64,000 nt of DNA from Deinococcus radiopugnans ATCC 19172 (GTDB lineage Bacteria; Deinococcota; Deinococci; Deinococcales; Deinococcaceae): assembly GCF_006335125.1 (NCBI RefSeq), contig NZ_VDMO01000007.1:124001-188000 (forward strand). The letters run 5' to 3'. Each line of letters opens with the position of its first letter. The stretch's first letter is position 1. Shown here piece by piece: positions 25,076 through 36,212 of this stretch. The notes under the pieces were generated by a model that saw only the letters and a program-made list of their open reading frames with translations, did not search any database and was not told the origin of the DNA. A program made the translations under genes and the position numbers.

Positions 25076-25291
25076 ATGTCCAACCGCAGCATTTCCAACT
25101 TTCTGACCATCGCGGGCCTGTCGTCCATTCTGGCCTCCATCGCCATCTGGGCCACCCAGGGCGGCACCGACAAGACCCACGAGGAAAAGTCGCACGGCGA
25201 GCGCTTCGGCATCTTTGTGGGCTTGTGGGCGCCCACCTTCTTCGTGCTGGCGAACAAGTACAACGAAGCCGCCGTGCAGGAAGGCGAGTAA
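25076..25291 (+). CDS. Small membrane protein, 71 residues
   Basis: Strong SD (aggaggg about 10 bases upstream) and ATG. Two hydrophobic segments (LTIAGLSSILASIAIWA and FGIFVGLWAPTFFVLANKY) flank a charged EEKSHGERF loop. It looks like a two-helix membrane protein with N- and C-terminus on the same side. Family not recognised; likely conserved in Deinococcus given the good SD and composition. Confidence 0.7.
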   Translation: MSNRSISNFLTIAGLSSILASIAIWATQGGTDKTHEEKSHGERFGIFVGLWAPTFFVLANKYNEAAVQEGE

Positions 25292-25341
25292 ACGCTCACC
25301 CGATGGGCTGAGCCGCTGGACGTCAGCCCACACGTTCACTT

Positions 25342-25380
25342 GAGGCCCGCCAGATGCAGCTCCGTCTGTTGGCGGGCCTC
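25342..25380 (+). terminator. Strong stem-loop, probable terminator
   Basis: GAGGCCCGCCA (25342-25352) pairs perfectly with TGGCGGGCCTC (25370-25380). It lies 50 bp after the small membrane protein gene and 109 bp before the convergent GNAT stop. The U tract is weak. Confidence 0.5.
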
Positions 25381-25488
25381 ATCCTATGGGTCAGGGGTTC
25401 ATGCCCCTCCGGGAAACAGGCAGGGAACAGATGGCCCCGAGTGTGCTGGGACTGGCCACGCTCCGCCCCGCCCGGCAGCCGGAGCGGT

Positions 25489-26298
25489 TCAGGCCAGTGC
25501 CGGGCGCCGCTGGAAACCCAGTTGAATCTCGGTGGGGCGAAAGCCGACGCGTTCGTACAGGTGCTGGGCGTGGTAACCGGGATCGGCCACGATGACCAGC
25601 GTGCGCGTGCCCAGCGTCTGTCTCGCCCACTCGCCTGCCGTGTGCACCAGCGTGCCGGCCAGCCCGCGTGACCGGGCCTCCGGGTGTGTTTCCACGCTCT
25701 GATACCGGGCCACGCCCTGCCCGGCGTCAAATATGCCCAGCCCTGAGAGCATCCTTCCCGAGTCGTCGAAAGCCCCCCAGACCGCGCCCCGTCCGGCAGC
25801 CTGCGCGGCGCGGTAGGCGGCCAGTTTGCGGGTGGCGAAATCGCGGTAGCTGTCGTGTGCCAGCGGCGCGGGATCGGCGGCGTTGACGGCCAGCCGCAGG
25901 GTCAGGGCGGCCTCCCAGTCGGCGTCGCCCTCCAGTGGGCGCAGGTGGGCATCGTGGTTGAGGCGGCGCGGCGGTACGGTTTGCGTGGTGGTCAGCACGG
26001 TGTCCCGGTGAACCTCGAAGCCCGCCGCCTCGAACGCCTCGGCATTTCCTGCTTCGCCGTCCGCCGTATCTACCCCAAAGGCGCGGTGCGTGGCGCCGGG
26101 AAACTCGGCCTCGAACGCCGCAAGCCACCGTTCCAGATCGCCCGATGCGGGCGGACGCGGCATCAGCAGGAAGTTGCCCCACCAGAACGTCGGGTTGTTC
26201 GGCGAGCGGATCACGGTGCGTTGGGGCGTGCGCGAGATAGCCGCGCCCTCCTGACGGCGCAGCGCCAGATCGGTGTGGTAGGCCAGGGAGGGGGACAT
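25489..26298 (-). CDS. GNAT-family N-acetyltransferase
   Basis: 269 residues. The C-terminal half holds the GNAT acetyl-CoA site: VETHPEARSRGLAGTLVHTAGEWA (the R-G-L-A form of the Q/RxxGxG/A loop), then DPGYHAQHLYERVGFRPTEIQ. The N-terminal 120 residues form a second, degenerate GNAT-like lobe (WWGNFLLMPRPPASGD). Substrate unknown. TAGCCT at 26305-26310 is six bases before the ATG. Confidence 0.82.
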   Translation of the reverse strand: MSPSLAYHTDLALRRQEGAAISRTPQRTVIRSPNNPTFWWGNFLLMPRPPASGDLERWLAAFEAEFPGATHRAFGVDTADGEAGNAEAFEAAGFEVHRDTVLTTTQTVPPRRLNHDAHLRPLEGDADWEAALTLRLAVNAADPAPLAHDSYRDFATRKLAAYRAAQAAGRGAVWGAFDDSGRMLSGLGIFDAGQGVARYQSVETHPEARSRGLAGTLVHTAGEWARQTLGTRTLVIVADPGYHAQHLYERVGFRPTEIQLGFQRRPALA

Positions 26299-26304
26299 GC
26301 CGCG

Positions 26305-26310
26305 AGGCTA
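26305..26310 (-). promoter_or_regulatory. -10 box of a leaderless promoter (GNAT gene)
   Basis: TAGCCT on the minus strand, six bases before the ATG at 26298. Confidence 0.45.
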
Positions 26311-26357
26311 GCGCCAGTCGCCGCCCCAGGGCCATCGGCCGGACGGCCTAGCGCCGG

Positions 26358-27710
26358 TCAGTTGCGGCAATCCCGCCCGGTGATGCCGCAGGGCTCGCGT
26401 GGGGTCCACGGAGCGTCCAGCACGCGCTCTGCCAACTGCATGGCGAAGTCGGCGGTGTCCTGCACCAGCGCCGGATCGAGCGTCCGGTCGCCGGGGGCAT
26501 GGTAGTGGTCGTCCAGCCCCCGGTGAAAGAAGACGCCGCGGACACCCCAGCGCAGGAATGAAACATGGTCGCTGCTGCCCCCCAGCTCACGGGTGCGCCC
26601 GAAGGTCTCGCGGCTGGGCAGCGGATCGTCCTCGAACACGCGCACGCCGGGCCGCAGTTGGCGGGCCAGCGCCAGCACTTCGGCGTTGCCCGCCAGACCC
26701 AGCGGCTCGGCGGCCACCCCCACCATGTCGAGGTTGAACATGGCGCGGGTCTCGCGGATGGGGTAGGCCGGGTCACGCGCGAAGGCGCGGCTGCCGTACA
26801 GCCCGTCTTCCTCGGCGTCGAACAGCACGAACCAGGCCTGTTCTGCCAGCGGCAGGGTGGCCGCCCGACGTGCCGTCGCCAAAACGGCCAGCACGCCGCT
26901 GGCGTTGTCGTTGGCCCCTGGCGAGCCGTTCACGCTGTCCAGATGCGCCCCGAAGACGATCTGTGGCGCGGCGTTCACACGGGCGGCAATCAGGTTGTGG
27001 CCGGTGACGCGGCGAAACTCGACGCTGGAGGTGACGGTGGCCGTCTGTCCGGCCCGCGCCAGCACCCGCTTTCCGTCCGCAGCGCTGAGCTGCACGATGG
27101 GCAGGGGGGTGGCGGGCACCCGCTGCACCTGCAGGGTGTCGCAGTCCTGGACCAGCACCAGACCCAGTGCCCCGGCTCTCAGGGCCCGGTCCACCAGATC
27201 GCTCCAGGTCACGTCGTCTCCGGCCCAGCCGGTGCAGGTGGCCAGCGCGATCTGAGCGCGCAGGCCCAGCGCCTCCATGCGCTCGGTGGACGTCCCCGCA
27301 GGAACGCGCACCAGACGGCCGGTCTGCTCGCCGCCGCCCGCCCCGTACAGGGCGGCGGCGGGGACCACCAGCTGGCCAACCTGCACGGTGCCGCCTCCAT
27401 CGAAAGGGCGATCCAGCGTCACGGGTTGCCGGGTCACGCGGTAGCCCAGGGCGTTGAACTGTGCGGTCAGCCACTCGGCTGCAGCGTCATGGGGGGGCGT
27501 GCCCACGGGGCGTGGGCCGAAGCCTTGCAGGGTGGCCCAGTCCTGCGTCACGGTGCGCGCCGTGGCCGCCGGCTGCGCTGCCGGGTTGCGGGGTCGGGTC
27601 ACGGCCCACCACCCTCCGCCGATCAGCAGGGCGGCCAGCGACAGCAACAGCGCCCACTTCCACGGCGGCGCGGCAGGTTTGGTGGGCAGGCGGCGACGTC
27701 GGGCGTACAT
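26358..27710 (-). CDS. M28-family zinc aminopeptidase with PA domain, membrane-anchored
   Basis: 450 residues. One N-terminal membrane helix (about 19-37) after a basic stretch, then the peptidase domain with an inserted PA domain (about 120-245). Zinc ligands and catalytic residues in order: His in GAHLDSV, Asp in GANDNASG, Glu pair in DAEEDGL, Asp in NLDMVG, His in DDHYHAPGD. It probably hydrolyses peptides outside the membrane. A Cys pair at the C-terminus (CGITGRDC) may form a disulfide. TATTTT six bases before the ATG suggests leaderless expression. Confidence 0.88.
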   Translation of the reverse strand: MYARRRRLPTKPAAPPWKWALLLSLAALLIGGGWWAVTRPRNPAAQPAATARTVTQDWATLQGFGPRPVGTPPHDAAAEWLTAQFNALGYRVTRQPVTLDRPFDGGGTVQVGQLVVPAAALYGAGGGEQTGRLVRVPAGTSTERMEALGLRAQIALATCTGWAGDDVTWSDLVDRALRAGALGLVLVQDCDTLQVQRVPATPLPIVQLSAADGKRVLARAGQTATVTSSVEFRRVTGHNLIAARVNAAPQIVFGAHLDSVNGSPGANDNASGVLAVLATARRAATLPLAEQAWFVLFDAEEDGLYGSRAFARDPAYPIRETRAMFNLDMVGVAAEPLGLAGNAEVLALARQLRPGVRVFEDDPLPSRETFGRTRELGGSSDHVSFLRWGVRGVFFHRGLDDHYHAPGDRTLDPALVQDTADFAMQLAERVLDAPWTPREPCGITGRDCRN

Positions 27711-27716
27711 ATGGGC

Positions 27717-27722
27717 AAAATA
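27717..27722 (-). promoter_or_regulatory. -10 box of a leaderless promoter (M28 gene)
   Basis: TATTTT on the minus strand, six bases before the ATG at 27710. Confidence 0.45.
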
Positions 27723-27789
27723 CGAGAGCGGAACTACGGAAGTTTCCCCTGGAGATACAAACGGTCGGCCCCTGAAATCGGGTAGAAAT

Positions 27790-28608
27790 CTAATCGTCGT
27801 TGGAATTTCGAGGCGTCAGCGGGGTGGCAGGAGCGACGCTGACCCGAAGTTGCAGGTCTGGCAGATAGAGCCGGACGTACCGCAGCAGCGCCCCGATAAA
27901 AAGCGTGACGCCGAGCATTTCCATCCCTTCTTCGATAACAATCAAACCTTGATTCAAGAAGTTCTGTGTTCCCGCATTACTTACGACTTTTGCTTCGAGA
28001 ACTTCCATTCCTAAAGCACCCACTATATAAATCGCTCCAGCCAAGATGATACGGTTTCGGATCGTGGCTGGAAGCTGCCGCATAAACTGCAGGAATGCTA
28101 AACCCACAACCAGAGTCAGGGTGCCGTAAGGTATCACCCACGCATAAAACAGAATGCCGTCTGTTTTCACTATACTATTCACAATATTCGCGGTACGCTC
28201 ATGTAGACCAGCTGCCTCGTCTAGGGCCAAGAAGCCAAAGATGAGTGTCAATGCCCTCCAGGCTGAAGCGTCAGCACTTTTGATTTGTCTTCTAGCCCCG
28301 GAGATGACGCCTAAGATTAGGGTAGCTAACATCAGAAGCAGGGCCGAAAAAGCGGCTGGAATATTGCTTTCGCCATTTAGATTGAAAAGCCCCCAAAACA
28401 TATCCCGTCCTAAAAACTTTGGTAGGTAAAGCATGCTCATCTGAAATATAAATCCCATCAAAATCAGAAAAACAGAGACGCTTAACAATGTGCCAATTAC
28501 ACGACGCTCACACAGTATCCAGTTTAATGAGGCCGGAGAAGATGCATTATCAGTATACCTACGAATTTTCCCGGCCTGCATCTCTCGAGTAGTCGGATTT
28601 TCAATCAT
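27790..28608 (-). CDS. AT-rich multi-pass membrane protein of unknown function
   Basis: 272 residues from the ATG at 28608 (MIENPTTREMQAGK); the frame stays open upstream but codes for unlikely sequence. About seven hydrophobic segments. Acidic motifs FLALDEAAGLHERT and VIEEGMEMLG lie at the ends of helices and recall a family of uncharacterised bacterial membrane proteins. The region 27780-28700 is clearly richer in A and T than both flanks, with codons such as ATA, AGA and TTA that are rare elsewhere, indicating horizontal acquisition. No mobility gene is adjacent. Confidence 0.65.
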   Translation of the reverse strand: MIENPTTREMQAGKIRRYTDNASSPASLNWILCERRVIGTLLSVSVFLILMGFIFQMSMLYLPKFLGRDMFWGLFNLNGESNIPAAFSALLLMLATLILGVISGARRQIKSADASAWRALTLIFGFLALDEAAGLHERTANIVNSIVKTDGILFYAWVIPYGTLTLVVGLAFLQFMRQLPATIRNRIILAGAIYIVGALGMEVLEAKVVSNAGTQNFLNQGLIVIEEGMEMLGVTLFIGALLRYVRLYLPDLQLRVSVAPATPLTPRNSNDD

Positions 28609-28867
28609 GCGGCGCCTCTTTTTCAGAATGTCTTTCTGACATTTAATTGGACAAGAATCATAAAAAATAAGATTCTTGAATGAATGGCGGAAAACGCTCC
28701 CAGAGAAACACCAATCGTATGTGAGATAGTCAACACCGTACCACCCACCGTAAGACAGAGTTGTGCTCACAGATTATTATTCCTTCATGAGCCAGCAATA
28801 GCGGGGGCTTCCCGCAGCCAGAGCCTGCCCTGTGCCCCCTGCCGCTGTCATTTGCGCCGCGCCCGGC

Positions 28868-28873
28868 TACACT
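28868..28873 (+). promoter_or_regulatory. -10 box of lepA promoter
   Basis: TACACT is followed by eight bases and the lepA ATG at 28882. Confidence 0.5.
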
Positions 28874-28881
28874 GCAGGGTG

Positions 28882-30705
<1,824 letters not shown>

Positions 30706-30737
30706 CGCTGAACCGCCGGTCACGGCTCAACCCCCAG

Positions 30738-30762
30738 ACGCCAGGCCCAGGTGCTGGCGTTT
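30738..30762 (+). terminator. Probable terminator after lepA
   Basis: ACGCCAG (30738-30744) pairs with CTGGCGT (30754-30760), followed by TTGTG. The U run is short. Confidence 0.55.
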
Positions 30763-30769
30763 GTGCTGC

Positions 30770-31639
30770 CTACACCCCGCACCCCGTTTCCAGCGGTGTG
30801 GCCGTCAGCCCTCTGGCGGGCGTCCACTCGTTGACGGTGTAGGACGAGCCCTCGTAGTACGCGCCGTACAGGATCAGTTCCATGCGTCCGTCGCCGTTCA
30901 GGTCGGCGATGCCCGCGAGGCGGGACAGGGTGGCCAGCGGGCGCGTCTCCATGCTGTCATTCGCCTTCACAGGCGTCTGCGGCGCGACGTCCGCGCCCAG
31001 CGTCACGGTCAGCACCTGCCCGCGTACCACGTGCCGCAGCAGCACGATGCTGTAGTCGCCCGGCTGGCCGATGGGCGGGGGGAAGATGCCCTCCCGACCG
31101 GCATAGGAGGTGGCCTCAATAATCACTTCCTGCGTACCGTCGCCGTCGAGGTCGCTGCGGGTCAGGCCCACAACCTGCACATTGGGATTCTTCAGGCCGC
31201 GCCGCAGCAGTTCCGTGCGGACGATCTGCCGGTAGGTCTCGTTGCCGACCGGCAGCGCGGTGACGGGCCGGGGCCGGGCGTTCAGGGCCGCCGCGGTGAA
31301 CAGTTGAAACTGACCCGAGGTCCGCGCGGGGTTGACCGGCACGGCGGAGGCATCCGCGCACGGCTCCCCGAAAGATGCGGGTCTGCCGCCTACGACGGCG
31401 ACGGCAGGGCCGCCCAGACTGCGGCGCAGGTATTTTTCCTTTCCCTTCAGGTTTGGCAGCGTTCCGGCCACCGTCCGCCAGCGCCCGCCCGCCGCCGCGC
31501 CCAGCAGCTGCGGCGTGTCGTCGCCCGGCGCCTGGACCAGCACCGGGAAAAAGCCGCTGGGCGCAGCGGCCTGACCTCCCGCGCCGGTGGCCACCAGCGC
31601 GCCGCCCAGCAGCAGGGTCCGCAGGAAAGAACGCATCAT
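30770..31639 (-). CDS. Secreted protein with FG-GAP/EF-hand-like repeats
   Basis: 289 residues. Signal peptide (about 1-25, LLLGGALVATGAGGQAA). Two DxDGDG-type calcium loops, LDGDGTQEVIIEA and LNGDGRMELILYG, are each followed by a beta strand, as in VCBS/FG-GAP propeller repeats. The rest is unrecognised. Likely exported and calcium-binding; function unknown. Two possible starts (31639, 31636) both follow TACGCT at 31645-31650. Confidence 0.7.
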   Translation of the reverse strand: MMRSFLRTLLLGGALVATGAGGQAAAPSGFFPVLVQAPGDDTPQLLGAAAGGRWRTVAGTLPNLKGKEKYLRRSLGGPAVAVVGGRPASFGEPCADASAVPVNPARTSGQFQLFTAAALNARPRPVTALPVGNETYRQIVRTELLRRGLKNPNVQVVGLTRSDLDGDGTQEVIIEATSYAGREGIFPPPIGQPGDYSIVLLRHVVRGQVLTVTLGADVAPQTPVKANDSMETRPLATLSRLAGIADLNGDGRMELILYGAYYEGSSYTVNEWTPARGLTATPLETGCGV

Positions 31640-31694
31640 GCTTCAGCGTATCCCTCTGGGGCCAAGGGCGGAAAGCGCGGCGTGTCCCGGAAGC

Positions 31695-32579
31695 TCAGAG
31701 CTGCAACGCGGCGTCCAGCGCGGCGCGGGTGCGGCCCAGGTAGCCGCTGCCGAACATGTTGACGTGGGCCAGCAGCGGATACAGGTTCCATAGGTCGGTG
31801 CGCCGTTGCCAGCCGGGGGCCAGCGGAAAGGCCTCGGCGTAGGCGTCGAAGACCCGCTCGGCCACCCCGCCGAACAGCGTCATGGCGGCCAGATCAACTT
31901 CACGGTGGCTGTGGGCGGCGGCCGGGTCGATCAGGGCTGGCCCCGCCGAGGTGTACAGCAGGTTGCCGTGCCACAGGTCTCCATGCACCAGGCTGGGCGG
32001 CTCTGGCGGAATCAGCCTGGGCAGCCGTACCCTCAGCGCCTCGAACCTGTCCGCATCGGCCTCCGACAGGTGTTCAGCGGCCAGCCGCACCTGGGGCCGC
32101 AGGCGGGCCTCCCAGAAGAAGTCGGCGGCACTCTGGGCCGGCGGATTGAACTGCGGCAGCGCCCCGAAATAGTTGTCGGCCGTGCCCCCGAAGCCAGGCA
32201 CCGTGACGCTGTGCAGGGCGGCCAGCCCCCGGCCCAGCGCCTCCTGGGCCTGCGGCGTCTCGTCGCCGGGAGGCAGGTAACTCTGCAGCAGGTATTGCCA
32301 GCCGCCCGGCGCGTCGCCGTAGGCCAGCACCTCGGGCACCAGCAGGCCCGCCGGACGCCGGGACGCCGCCCCGCGCAGCCGCCCCAGCCCCTGCGCCTCC
32401 GCGAAAAACAGGTGCGGCAGGGCGCGGCGGCTGGCCTTCAGCACCACCTCGCCCTGCCCGGTCATCAGCCGGTACACGTCGTTGATGTCCCCGCCGCTCA
32501 GGGCCGTGGCCTTCAGGACGGGGCCGCCCAGATGGTGGTGCAGCAGCGGCAGCAGCACCGGCGAGATGGAACGGGACAT
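31695..32579 (-). CDS. Fructosamine kinase-family protein
   Basis: 294 residues, aminoglycoside-phosphotransferase-like fold. GGDINDVYRL forms the nucleotide loop, VVLKAS holds the ATP-binding Lys, and the catalytic loop reads SLVHGDLWHGNLLY, followed by ALIDPAAAHSHREVDLA in place of the DFG-like metal site. FN3K relatives phosphorylate ketoamines on glycated proteins so that they decompose (protein repair). No operon partner. Confidence 0.88.
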   Translation of the reverse strand: MSRSISPVLLPLLHHHLGGPVLKATALSGGDINDVYRLMTGQGEVVLKASRRALPHLFFAEAQGLGRLRGAASRRPAGLLVPEVLAYGDAPGGWQYLLQSYLPPGDETPQAQEALGRGLAALHSVTVPGFGGTADNYFGALPQFNPPAQSAADFFWEARLRPQVRLAAEHLSEADADRFEALRVRLPRLIPPEPPSLVHGDLWHGNLLYTSAGPALIDPAAAHSHREVDLAAMTLFGGVAERVFDAYAEAFPLAPGWQRRTDLWNLYPLLAHVNMFGSGYLGRTRAALDAALQL

Positions 32580-32680
32580 GCCCGCAGTGTGTCACGCGCC
32601 TGCAAACCGGGCGCCCCCTTTTGGACGTGGTCCCTCCATCTAAAGGCGGACGCTTCCCGCAGTGATGAGGTATTGACTCA

Positions 32681-32704
32681 GATGAGTACACGCCACAACT
32701 CATC
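32681..32704. promoter_or_regulatory. Inverted repeat GATGAGT-n10-ACTCATC, possible operator
   Basis: 7-bp perfect inverted repeat about 40 bp before the gene at 32743. TTGACT at 32673-32678 could be an overlapping -35 box. The regulator is unknown. Confidence 0.4.
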
Positions 32705-32742
32705 CTGATCAATTCACCGTATGTGTCGCTGGAGGTTGACCC

Positions 32743-34224
32743 ATGGTTCAGTCCGCCGTTCAATCGTTGAAAAGTGCGCTGGAAGGGCTGCTGGGGCTGG
32801 CCCTGCCTGCCGGGATCGTGGTGGGGGCGCTGCTGCTGGCCCTGTTGCTTGTCGGGCTGCTGGACCGCGCCCGCTTGGGGGCCGGGCTGGGCTGGGCGGC
32901 CTCGCATCTCGCTGGGCTGGGCCGCTGGGCGCTGGCAGCGCTGGCCCTGGGGGCTGGGCTGCTGGCCCTGGACGTGACGCGGCGGGCGGTAGATGTCCGG
33001 CTGGGCACCCAGCACAATGCCCGCTACGCCAATGCCGCTGACCCGGACGGCGGCCAGACCGTGCAGAGCGCGCCGCGCGTGTCCCTCCTCGGGGCCACCA
33101 CCTTCACCCGCAGCCTGTCCCTGCCGCCCGAGGTCTTCGCGCGCATCAACGTGCAGGGCGGCCTGGAACCGCTGCTGCCGTACTTCGGCTCTCCCGATTC
33201 CGCCGGGATCCGGGACTTTCGCGAGAACTTCGTGCGGCGCGGCAACACGCTGGTCTACACCCGTGAGGTCACCTTGCAGACCGAGCAGCCGGTCAACGTG
33301 GACACCACCGCCATCACCACGGACCTGAAATTTGTCGATCCGGCGGGGGGGCGCGGTTCGTATTACAACGCCGTCTTCAACGCGGACTACACCTTTACCA
33401 ACCCGCTGACGGCGGCGGCCACCCTGCGCTTCGATTTTCCCCTGCCGGTAGGCAGCGGCACCCTCAGCAACTTCCGCCTGACGGTGGACGGCCGGGCCTT
33501 CCGCGCGGGCGATCTGACGAATGGCAGCCGGTGGGAGGGCGAGGTGGCGGCGGGGAAGACGGTCAAGGTCAACGTGACCTACCGCAATCAGGGCGCCCGG
33601 AGCTGGAGTTACGCGCTGGGCGGGCGGCGCGAGGCGGTGGGGGCGTTCGACCTGAGCGTGAATGCGGACCGTCCGGCCAAATTCGGGCGCTACACGCTGT
33701 TTCCCACCTCGCAGACACGCGGTGTGCTGGGCGGACAGCAGACGCTGAAATGGCAGCTTCAGGACGTGATCACCGCGCAGGACGTGCAGGTCATCTTTAC
33801 CGGCGGCAACCTGCGTGAGACGCTGGGCAAGGTGGGCCACGCCGCGCCCGTTGCCGTGGGGCTGGCCGCAGTGCTGGTCCTGGCCTGGGCCGCCACGCGC
33901 CGCCTGCGTCTGCCGCCCCTGACGCTGGCCGCCGCATTGATCGGCCTGAGCCTGGGGCTGGTGCTGGGCGGCGTGCTGACCGCGTATCTGCCCGCCCTGC
34001 TGGCCGAGAGTCTGGGCGCCGTGGCCGGGGTGGTCCTGGGCACGCTGGCGCTGGGCCGCGCCTTCGCCCTGCCGTTGACGCTGGCGGGCGTGGTTCCGCT
34101 GGCTTTCCTGAGCGGCGGGAATGCGGGGCTGCTGTTGACGCTGCTGGCCGCACTGACGCTGGTGCTGCTGCTGCGCCCCCGACTGGGGCAGGGCGGCGGG
34201 CGTTTCAGGCGGGCCGCCTCCTGA
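32743..34224 (+). CDS. Membrane protein with large extracytoplasmic domain (CreD-like layout)
   Basis: 493 residues; SD ggaggt at 32730-32735. Two N-terminal hydrophobic segments (about 16-40, 57-75), a beta-rich soluble region (about 90-365) and about five C-terminal helices. The layout (N-terminal anchor, mid domain with an NADYTFTNPLTAAATLRFDF sandwich, C-terminal helix bundle) resembles inner-membrane proteins such as CreD, but I cannot identify a signature motif. Function unknown. It precedes the epimerase by 45 bp. Confidence 0.65.
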   Translation: MVQSAVQSLKSALEGLLGLALPAGIVVGALLLALLLVGLLDRARLGAGLGWAASHLAGLGRWALAALALGAGLLALDVTRRAVDVRLGTQHNARYANAADPDGGQTVQSAPRVSLLGATTFTRSLSLPPEVFARINVQGGLEPLLPYFGSPDSAGIRDFRENFVRRGNTLVYTREVTLQTEQPVNVDTTAITTDLKFVDPAGGRGSYYNAVFNADYTFTNPLTAAATLRFDFPLPVGSGTLSNFRLTVDGRAFRAGDLTNGSRWEGEVAAGKTVKVNVTYRNQGARSWSYALGGRREAVGAFDLSVNADRPAKFGRYTLFPTSQTRGVLGGQQTLKWQLQDVITAQDVQVIFTGGNLRETLGKVGHAAPVAVGLAAVLVLAWAATRRLRLPPLTLAAALIGLSLGLVLGGVLTAYLPALLAESLGAVAGVVLGTLALGRAFALPLTLAGVVPLAFLSGGNAGLLLTLLAALTLVLLLRPRLGQGGGRFRRAAS

Positions 34225-34257
34225 ACGCTGCCCCTCCCACCGGCCCGGCGGCTGGCG

Positions 34258-34263
34258 TAGGCT
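34258..34263 (+). promoter_or_regulatory. -10 box of a leaderless promoter (epimerase)
   Basis: TAGGCT is followed by six bases and the ATG at 34270. Confidence 0.5.
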
Positions 34264-34269
34264 GAGGCG

Positions 34270-34692
34270 ATGTCTGTCACGCAGTTGGATCATGTTGCCG
34301 TCGCCACCCCCGATCTTGACACTGGAAGCGCCCCGTATCTGGCGCTGGGCCTGCACCCCGAGGGGCCGGACGAGGACGTGGACAGCCAGGGCGTGCGGGT
34401 GCGCGCCTTTGTGGTGGGAGAAACTTTAATCGAGTTGCTGATGCCCACCCGCCCCGATAGCCCAATTGCCGCCTACCTGGACAAACGCGGGCCGGGCCTG
34501 CACCACACCGCCTACCGCGTGGCCGATCTGGACGCCGAGATGACCCGCCTGCGCGGCGAGGGCGCACGCTTCCTGGCGGACGCGCCCACGCCGGGCCGCG
34601 CCGGAACGCGGGTGGCCTTTCTGCATCCCAAATGGGGAGCGGGAACGCTGATCGAACTGGTGGAACATCCCCGCGATCCGGACTGGGTTTGA
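34270..34692 (+). CDS. mce: Methylmalonyl-CoA epimerase, VOC family
   Basis: 140 residues with two VOC modules. Metal ligands visible: His in QLDHVAVAT, His in GLHHTAYRV and the C-terminal Glu in TLIELVEHP. It interconverts (R)- and (S)-methylmalonyl-CoA in propionate and odd-chain degradation. The mutase genes are not in the window. The stop overlaps the TTG start of the next gene by four bases (TTGA), suggesting coupled translation although the functions are unrelated. Confidence 0.87.
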   Translation: MSVTQLDHVAVATPDLDTGSAPYLALGLHPEGPDEDVDSQGVRVRAFVVGETLIELLMPTRPDSPIAAYLDKRGPGLHHTAYRVADLDAEMTRLRGEGARFLADAPTPGRAGTRVAFLHPKWGAGTLIELVEHPRDPDWV

Positions 34693-35090
34693 CCCCTCCG
34701 GCAACGTCTTCGCGCTTCCGGGCGGTGTGGTGGCTGATCTCGCTGGGCATCATGGGGACGATCTGGTGGCTGAGCAGCAGCGCCGACACGCCGGGACCGC
34801 CGCTGGTGCATCCGCTGGACTGGATCGCCCATTTCACCGCGTACTTCGCGCTGGCCTACGCGCTAGGCCGGGCGACAGGGCGGCGGGACGTGGCGCTGCT
34901 GATCGCGGTGTGGTGGGGCGCGCTGGACGAGGTGCATCAGGCCTTCGTGCCGGGCCGCGACGCGGGCGTCACCGACTGGCTGTTCGATCTGGCCGGGGCA
35001 TGGATCGGCTCGCGCTGGGCGACGCGGCGCAGGGGCGCGCGGCAGGATAGGGAAGGGGAGGCAGAGACGGTTCGGAATCAGACGTGGTGA
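34689..35090 (+). CDS. VanZ-family membrane protein
   Basis: 133 residues from a TTG that overlaps the epimerase stop. Four hydrophobic segments and the VanZ signature: HPLDWIAHFTAYFALAYALG in the middle and DEVHQAFVPGRDAGVTDWLFD near the third helix. VanZ proteins confer low-level teicoplanin resistance in enterococci; the role in other bacteria is unclear. The C-terminal 20 residues are charged. Confidence 0.8.
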   Translation: MTPPATSSRFRAVWWLISLGIMGTIWWLSSSADTPGPPLVHPLDWIAHFTAYFALAYALGRATGRRDVALLIAVWWGALDEVHQAFVPGRDAGVTDWLFDLAGAWIGSRWATRRRGARQDREGEAETVRNQTW

Positions 35091-35200
35091 TGCTCTGAAG
35101 AACATCGTGCCACTGGGCTGGCTGAGTTGGGCTGTCGAGTTCAGAGAGGCCCTTCGATCCGCCCGTCTGCCCCGTCGCAGTTCTGTCAGACCCGGCCCGC

Positions 35201-35206
35201 TAGGCT
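35201..35206 (+). promoter_or_regulatory. -10 box upstream of the MoxR gene
   Basis: TAGGCT lies nine bases before the ATG at 35216 (or twelve before the second ATG at 35219). Confidence 0.4.
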
Positions 35207-35215
35207 GAGACCCAG

Positions 35216-36166
<951 letters not shown>

Positions 36167-36212
36167 AGGGGTTCGCGGGGAACATTGGGTTGGATCAGCC
36201 CGTCATTCGTTC

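Noticed and set aside
32074..34356. 760-codon antisense frame over the membrane protein and fructosamine kinase genes
   Set aside because: Covers well-supported genes on both strands; Gln/Arg-rich without domains.
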